A DNA stretch of 64,000 nucleotides from Steinernema hermaphroditum (lineage: Eukaryota; Nematoda; Chromadorea; Rhabditida; Steinernematidae). The notes under the pieces are model-generated. The model made no database searches and was not told where the DNA came from. It was given only the letters and a program-made list of their open reading frames with translations. Position 1 is the first letter of the stretch. Each line of letters begins with the position of its first letter. The DNA is taken from positions 3,720,001 to 3,784,000 of the forward strand of contig CM059625.1 in NCBI GenBank assembly GCA_030435675.1. Reading direction: 5' to 3'. The translations under genes were made by a program, and so were the position numbers. This document shows positions 58,481 to 64,000 of this stretch, one piece after another.

Positions 58481-61400
58481 ATGATAGTGCCTGATCGTCC
58501 GATACGCCGAGAAGACTAATTACTGGTCGTCTAGTTGAGCTGCACATCTTTCGGAGGCCCTTTTCCTTTTCTAAGGTGATATGTATTGAATTGAACTGTT
58601 TCAGTGCGTATGTCAGCCTCTGTTTTAGATACTCCGAATACCCGAGGAACCTGATTGTTCGGCTCGATAGACAGAGCAATGTTGAGCGTATCCAAATCTT
58701 GTGTCACCGCATTTTCATACGTATGTTTCAATATTCTTAAGTCGACTCGAAGCAATATGTTGTAGCCAGCAAAGTCGATCTCTACTACAGTAATGAAGAC
58801 ATTCACCAGGATGTTGAGAAGGTCAATTTCCAAAGCCTTGGGTAATGAATTATGGCCAGTGGACACTTTGAACCGCGGACATTTAGAGAAGTGGTGTTTA
58901 AGGATAGACGAGAAGACATCGGCAAACATGAGCTGAAGACCATTTACATAGAATCTGATGTTACGTTTCTTAAGTTCCAAGTCGGGCAGAACTATGACAA
59001 CCCGAAGACCAATCCTTTCGATCAGGTGGGATTAGTCAATATCGCAATCATCGGACGACCCGTTCCAACCGGACAGACTGCTGTGCTTGGAGACAGTCTT
59101 AAACAAGAGACTAAACTTATGAAAGGCATGAGTCTGCTGCAGCGATATAACACAACTGATGTGAAGTGAGTTTATAGGCATGACTGATATACAATGAATG
59201 TGTCTTTTAGAAGAGATGACTACCCGTCCGACATGTTGGATCTGTTAGTAGTCATCGAGAAAAACAAGGAAGTCGCTGTTAAGGTAGATAATGATCCGAT
59301 GAACCTGGGTAAAGCCGTAAGCTATTGTAGAACGAGAACTATCCGCTGGCTACCAAGTGCAAGAAGGCGGCGAAGGATCTTTCCTCAGCTATGACTGTAT
59401 TAAAGGAAAAAGAGAACGAAAAGAGGACGGCCGTGGAGAAAGAGGACTATGATCAAGCTGAGGTTCTAACTAAGGAGATTCAAAATCTCAGAACCACCAC
59501 CCTGAAAAAAATCGATCCCAAAGTGTTGGAAGAGCATTCGGTACGAGAAAACCTTTCTGTGTTCAATAGTACTACCTTTTAGGTCATTAATAACACTCTC
59601 ATCCCACCATCGAGGGATTCGCCTAGAGACACGCCAACTCCCAAACCGCTCTTTGAACGAATAAGTATTACAGTATATGATAAGTAGAACTGACTAAAAC
59701 GAAACTTTAGCTCTTACTCCGTCTCCTCCACGTAGCCGAGAAAAGAAAAGGAAATATACACTAGATGACTCGGTTATTTCGAGGGAGTTCACACCGCCAC
59801 CTTCCGTCACACCCACTCCAGCAACAAGACCTTCTTCGAGAAATAGACTGCCAAGATCGTCCTCTATCTCAACTATGACATCTTCTAGCTCAAGCAATAA
59901 GTTTATGCAGAAGGAAAACACCGTAGTACCCGGCGCGGCTAATCGAAGGTAATACCCGTTCTTCAGTGATGACTGTATTAAAGGAAAAAGGAAAGTGAAA
60001 ACAGTACGGCCGTAGAGAAAGACCACGATCAAGATCACATACTACACTGTATACATTTTAGACGCCGTTCCATAACATCCAGCGCCTCGTTTGACAGTGG
60101 TCAAATGGACGAGGAAACCCTATTCGCACAAATCAATCCCAACGACCAAACATATGCCAAGAAGCTCAAAAGTGTATTTGGATTAGAAATGGTATCATAA
60201 TCTACATATGCTTTCTCATGTAGTGAATCTCAGGTGTTCAACGTGTACTCCAAAAATTGGGAACACCGCCGAAGTGCACTAATCGATACACACAAGAAGC
60301 TTTCTGCCGTCTCGCCGGATAAAGCGTCGAGCTATTTGTCTGTCGCCATGCCAATATTAGTCAAGGGTCTCCGGGATAAACTATACAACGTAAGTGAGGG
60401 AACATATCCAGAAAACCAAGCCCTCCTAGGTGTATTCGGAGGCACTCAATCTTCTGCAGTATATAGTCATCACGTACATTCCGAATCATAAACTGCAGAA
60501 AACGTTTGGACAGAAAATCGTCGACAAAACGTATCACATTTTGGTCAGTCGAACGGGTGATACCATATCAGACTCCCGGTTTGGTACGCAGACCTACGAC
60601 GCTATTGGCGTTCTATTGTCAGGAGATCCTCAAGTAACCAGTCTACAGCGGAGATAGAATTAATAGTCCTAATTTAGATCACGAAGTTATATATTACGCG
60701 TTTCATGGAGCCGTTCGATCTTTCCGGTTCAGTAAGATCTGATCAAGGGAAGGCAACTATTGTGAACAAGGCTATTCAGCAACTGGGTGCACCCAACAAG
60801 TCAGTGTAAGTGCTTCAGTTATGAATGCATGAATGCAAAGTGCATGAATTGACATGCAACAGACTCATAATAGGAACTCACTTTACATGAGTACGTTACA
60901 CATTAAATTTGTGACCTTTTGGAAAATGTAAGCACTCATTTATGCCTAACACTAACGTTTGGACTGATCAATTAAGTGAAGTATGAAGTAATCTGCAGAT
61001 CATGAATTAATTTAACTAAGGCAATCCACAGAGAAACGTACCCTTTCAAGGGCCATGATATATTAAGAGCTTTGACAAGCATGATCAGCATGGATGTGCC
61101 CGGTTCGAAAGTGGAACGAACCGAAATCAGTCAGAAGGTTCGGAATTCGGATTTGCACAATAGCAAAATTATTTTACGTCTTTCCTGGATCTAACATTCG
61201 GGAATATATTTGCATTACCTGCATCTTAATCGTGAGCAAAACTTAAACATATAAAAGGAAAGTGTGCTCAAGATAGGTTTTGCCTGCGGGCGGATCCGAA
61301 CTCCGGACTTTTGACTAATCATGGTTCGTTCTGGTATCAAAACGGGTGTTCCCCTAATTATTGAGCAGTTGAGACGATGTCAAAGACTTCTAAGAATTCT

Positions 61401-62415
61401 CTATTTGCAGAAACCTCACTGAAGCAACGATCTGCAAATTTGCCAACAACTGTATGCGTCATTCCGATCCCGAGGTAAAGATGAACCTGTAAAATGAAGA
61501 CCTTCCTTTATCAGATACGCAATATGGGAAAATCGCTGGTAATCACCATATACCGCAATGGAAATCGCGAAGAAATTCGTTCTCACCTTCCATCGCCAAA
61601 ATCGTCACTTGCAAGAAGTCACTTAATGAGGGCGCTGTTCGCCGAACTGGACAGCATGGACAGGTCGTCGACGCACTCGTCATCAAACTCATCCACTTCA
61701 TCCAAGTACACATTTTAATATATCTCTCAACCGCTTCTTGTGTTCGTGTTGTGTCTGTGTCGCTTTCATGTCGCACCTAAGGATAAACTGTTTGATCGAC
61801 TGACATATTGAATAGGCGATCATCTGTCGATGGAACAAAGCCGCCGAAATCAGTTCGATTAGTGCTCGATCGTTCAAGGCATCCGTCGGACGAAGATCCG
61901 GTTGACTATGAAAAGTAGGCGAATCTAACTTGCTCAGAATCATACCAGTGTTTAGGCTGTGCATGTACTGCGGCCTGTTAAGTCCCGAACTCGATAAAGA
62001 CGGACTGCAGGAGCACTACGAACGCCACTGTCCCATGCTTTTCAAATGTCCTCACTGTATAGAGGTACGAACAAAACCATTCTTCATCTTACGTGCCTTC
62101 CATAGGTCGATGAGGTGTGTCACATGAAGGAGCACTATGTAGCAAAGTGCAAAAAGAAGGAGCTTTACAAGGAGTGCCCAAAATGTAATCAACCCATCGA
62201 ACGACGTATGTACAAGCGGCATGTCGATGATGAGAACTGCCAAAGTAAGTTGTCCTATTGTTTTAACGGTCAAACCATCAAATTTAGTGCCAAAGGGCGA
62301 TGTCGGTCGTTGTCTGCTATGCCAAAGCGACGTCGCCCCTAACAACGATGTGGGGTGGAGAAAACATCTTATGAAGCAGTGCATCATGAACAACAGAAGA
62401 AAAACTGTACTGTAA
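58481..62415 (+). CDS. CEP104: CEP104 (centrosomal protein 104 / FAP256) orthologue
   Basis: About 850 aa; the human protein is 925. Exons: 58535-58575, 58629-58720, 58766-58841, 58887-59165, 59211-59283, 59331-59540, 59583-59664, 59711-59948, 60062-60191, 60234-60389, 60430-60633, 60678-60805, 61032-61137, 61411-61474, 61515-61705, 61816-61914, 61956-62064, 62106-62244 and 62288-62415 (TAA). Order: an N-terminal beta-sandwich (IQILCHRIFIPSKVDLYYS, then HELKTIYIE, then GLVNIAIIG), a coiled coil (EKRTAVEKEDYDQAEVLTKE), a TOG array (60234-61705) and a zinc-finger array (CMYCG, HYERHC, CPHC, CPKC, CLLC). Family knowledge: CEP104 binds tubulin and EB proteins at growing cilium tips. An SHLP in the 61515-61705 exon fits the EB-binding S-x-hydrophobic-P pattern. 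The start is uncertain: ATG at 58481 joined by a 48-nt intron to 58535 is the best guess and gives a short N-terminus. The 61137-61411 junction does not keep frame, so a small exon is probably missed there. Confidence 0.85.
59960..60040 (+). pseudogene. Decayed copy of a CEP104 coiled-coil exon inside a CEP104 intron
   Basis: The intron 59949-60061 contains about 80 bp that closely match 59383-59462 of the upstream exon, including GACTGTATTAAAGGAAAAAG and ACGGCCGT-GAGAAAGA. The copy has a small deletion and an in-frame TGA when read in the exon's frame, and no good splice sites around it. It is a dead partial duplication. Confidence 0.8.
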
Positions 62416-62475
62416 TGTCGGATTATCTGGAGCACATTTTGACATTGGGATGGCTTTAAAAGATATATCAGCGCT

Positions 62476-62481
62476 AATAAA
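62476..62481 (+). terminator. Polyadenylation signal of CEP104
   Basis: A perfect AATAAA 61 nt after the CEP104 stop codon, in T/A-rich sequence. Spacing is typical for a short 3' UTR. Confidence 0.65.
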
Positions 62482-63880
62482 TGTGCATATCTGTAATGCA
62501 CATGTATATGCCGTTGTCGCTCATGGACTCATGACAAGGACAATATTGTCGTGTTAAGCTGGTTACTGTAAGATGTATACATCTTTCCAAACTGCTCGAC
62601 GCAGGCAGAGTCAAACTCAGTTGGCACAATCACACTAAGTCAGCTAATTAAATGAAGCGAAACGATAGAATAGAATAGAGCATGTGCTTCTCGGTTACAT
62701 GTGCTTATTCATCCTTGTCGTATGAAATTTATCGAAACTAATTTAGATCCCCTACATCACCACCATTGGGTCCTCTCCTATGGGTCACCTCTTGGGTGCT
62801 CGCTTGTGTTCCTCAACGAAGCATTTATCATTCGCACCAAAAATTTTGTATAAATGCAAACTTAGCTAACATGGCTTGCGATTTCTATGATTGCAAGCAT
62901 AAAAAATGAATTTCCATGTTTCAATCCTATAAGGGTCAGGTTCGTCCTTCATGGTTACCCTTGGGACAAGCGGTTGTGTCAATGGTCTCGAATTGCGACC
63001 CACGAAATCATCTGTTTCAGATGAATTCGGTTTAAGATTCACAGGTTTAATATAAATAAATAACACATTTGCATAAGCGACTTGATCCATCTCTGGCTAC
63101 ACGAAACCCGCTCCTCGTCCAGATATGCAACGTTACTATTCAACGTTGTTATCCACGGATTTTGGCGTTTTGATGGCATTTCAAAAGGTTTTTAATTGGC
63201 CACCTCAAACTACGGTAATTATCTCCAACGATACGCTGCCTAGAAAGTTCATTAAAGTGCGACGTCTGCGAACATCGACGCATATAAAAACTATACGAAA
63301 CTAGTTGCAAAACTGTGCACTGAACAACACTTTGAAAGAGGAAAAGAGAGCGCGAACGGCGACAGACGCACTCACTAATCGTGTTAGAACATATATAATT
63401 TGTATTCCTCTTCCGCTCATTTTTTGGCGCGCACTAATCGGCTACCTCAAAGAGATAAGAAATTTTTAATTTGACCCACACTTGTATCCCTGTCTGTCCT
63501 TGAAATCCGCAATATTGTTTACATTTTAGTAACCTATGGTCATCCACCTTTGGACCAAGGACTGCGAATAGTATCGGCCGTTGCTTCCAGATTGAAATCT
63601 TATTCGAAAACATTGTCTGTCTCAGGATTTCGAGGCCCCAACAATGTAAGTTAAATGCTTCTTCCACTCAACCCAATGGTGAACAGCTGTGGTGAAAAAC
63701 AACTGGATTTGGATTTTCGGTCCCCCTTTTGAATCTTTTGCTCATACACACTCATTATGTTTATTTCGTGCATTTGCATACGGTATTGAAATCGCAGAGG
63801 GGATAAGATTGTAATATTTTGGCTGAAGGGATGGTTCATCCCATTTCCGATTCAGTGTTCCACTGATGTTGCACAAAAAG
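62482..63880. other. Intergenic, probable promoter of the next gene at its right end
   Basis: No gene was recognised. From about 63.3 to 63.44 kb the sequence becomes CG-richer, resembling the flanks of the other genes. No TATA box or known site is convincing. Confidence 0.4.
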
Positions 63881-63892
63881 TTTTTTTCACAG
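63881..63892 (+). other. 3' splice acceptor just upstream of the last gene's start
   Basis: A TTTTTTTCACAG run is followed by TTGAGA and then ATG, so the acceptor lies 6 nt before the start codon. This fits a spliced-leader trans-splice site or a 5'-UTR intron end. Confidence 0.5.
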
Positions 63893-63898
63893 TTGAGA

Positions 63899-64000
63899 AT
63901 GCGCTGCGAATACGAAAACAAGGGCGATCTCCAGCGTTCTTTCGCTCTCCATCTGGCCGACGTTGAAATGTTTTGGCTTTCGAAGGCATCTTTCGCAAAG
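63899..64000 (+). CDS. First exon of an unidentified gene, cut by the window end
   Basis: An open frame of 34 codons starts MRCEYENKGDLQRS and runs off the window without a stop. It is supported by the polypyrimidine-CAG acceptor 6 nt upstream and by exon-like base composition. The 34 residues show no signal peptide and are not enough to name a family. It could be chance, but the acceptor-plus-ATG arrangement matches the two complete gene starts in this window. Confidence 0.5.
   Translation, partial: MRCEYENKGDLQRSFALHLADVEMFWLSKASFAK

Noticed and set aside
58852..58886. ATG at 58852 as the CEP104 start
   Set aside because: The residues it adds before the conserved EVVFKDRREDIG do not fit the family, while the upstream exons 58629-58841 do. 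The segment 58842-58886 reads as a 45-nt intron.
61255..61320. A tRNA-like T-arm (reverse complement of the GGATCCGAACTCCGG region)
   Set aside because: Only a GTTCGGATC-type arm is visible. I could not fit acceptor, D and anticodon arms, so it is at most a tRNA-derived repeat fragment.

Overview
This window is eukaryotic nuclear DNA, most likely from a nematode and certainly from a small-genome animal. Genes are split by many spliceosomal introns, most of them about 45-50 nt, with GT...AG borders and acceptors such as TTTCAG, TTTTAG, TATAG or TCTAG. Three gene starts each have a 3' splice acceptor within 13 nt of the ATG, which fits spliced-leader trans-splicing. The proteins are metazoan: a peptide-type GPCR, a giant PAN-domain secreted protein and the ciliary-tip protein CEP104. 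No bacterial features, CRISPR arrays or tRNA genes were recognised. The species is not determined.

Layout. 1-948 holds a dispersed repeat and the 3' flank of a GPCR. 949-3299 (minus strand) is a complete five-exon rhodopsin-family GPCR of 421 aa that resembles trissin/neuropeptide receptors. 3300-32600 is a 29-kb stretch with no gene I can support. It contains three more copies of the dispersed repeat seen at the left edge, a 1.2-kb element with terminal inverted repeats, and a CG-rich, promoter-like patch at about 30.2-30.7 kb. 32897-56846 (plus strand) is the centrepiece: one gene that I could splice into 67 exons with a single unbroken frame of 15,885 nt (5,294 aa). It encodes a signal peptide, seven eight-cysteine PAN/apple modules and long Thr/Glu/Ser/Pro/Ala-rich linkers. 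One linker is built from 49 consecutive phase-1/phase-1 small exons. Another is a single 8,019-nt exon carrying about 75 Ser-Gly-Glu motifs of the glycosaminoglycan-attachment type. About 58.5-62.4 kb (plus strand) is a CEP104 orthologue with a beta-sandwich start, coiled coil, TOG domain and C-terminal zinc-finger array. The right edge holds the first exon of another plus-strand gene, cut off by the window.

How they fit together. The genes are not an operon: they differ in orientation, spacing and apparent job. The giant gene looks like a secreted extracellular-matrix or glycocalyx component, possibly a chondroitin-type proteoglycan-mucin. Its two linkers have grown in different ways, one by duplicating whole exon-plus-intron units and the other by tandem duplication inside one exon. 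That gene architecture is the most unusual thing in the window. All gene models were spliced by hand from the sequence; family names come from recognised motifs, not from database searches.
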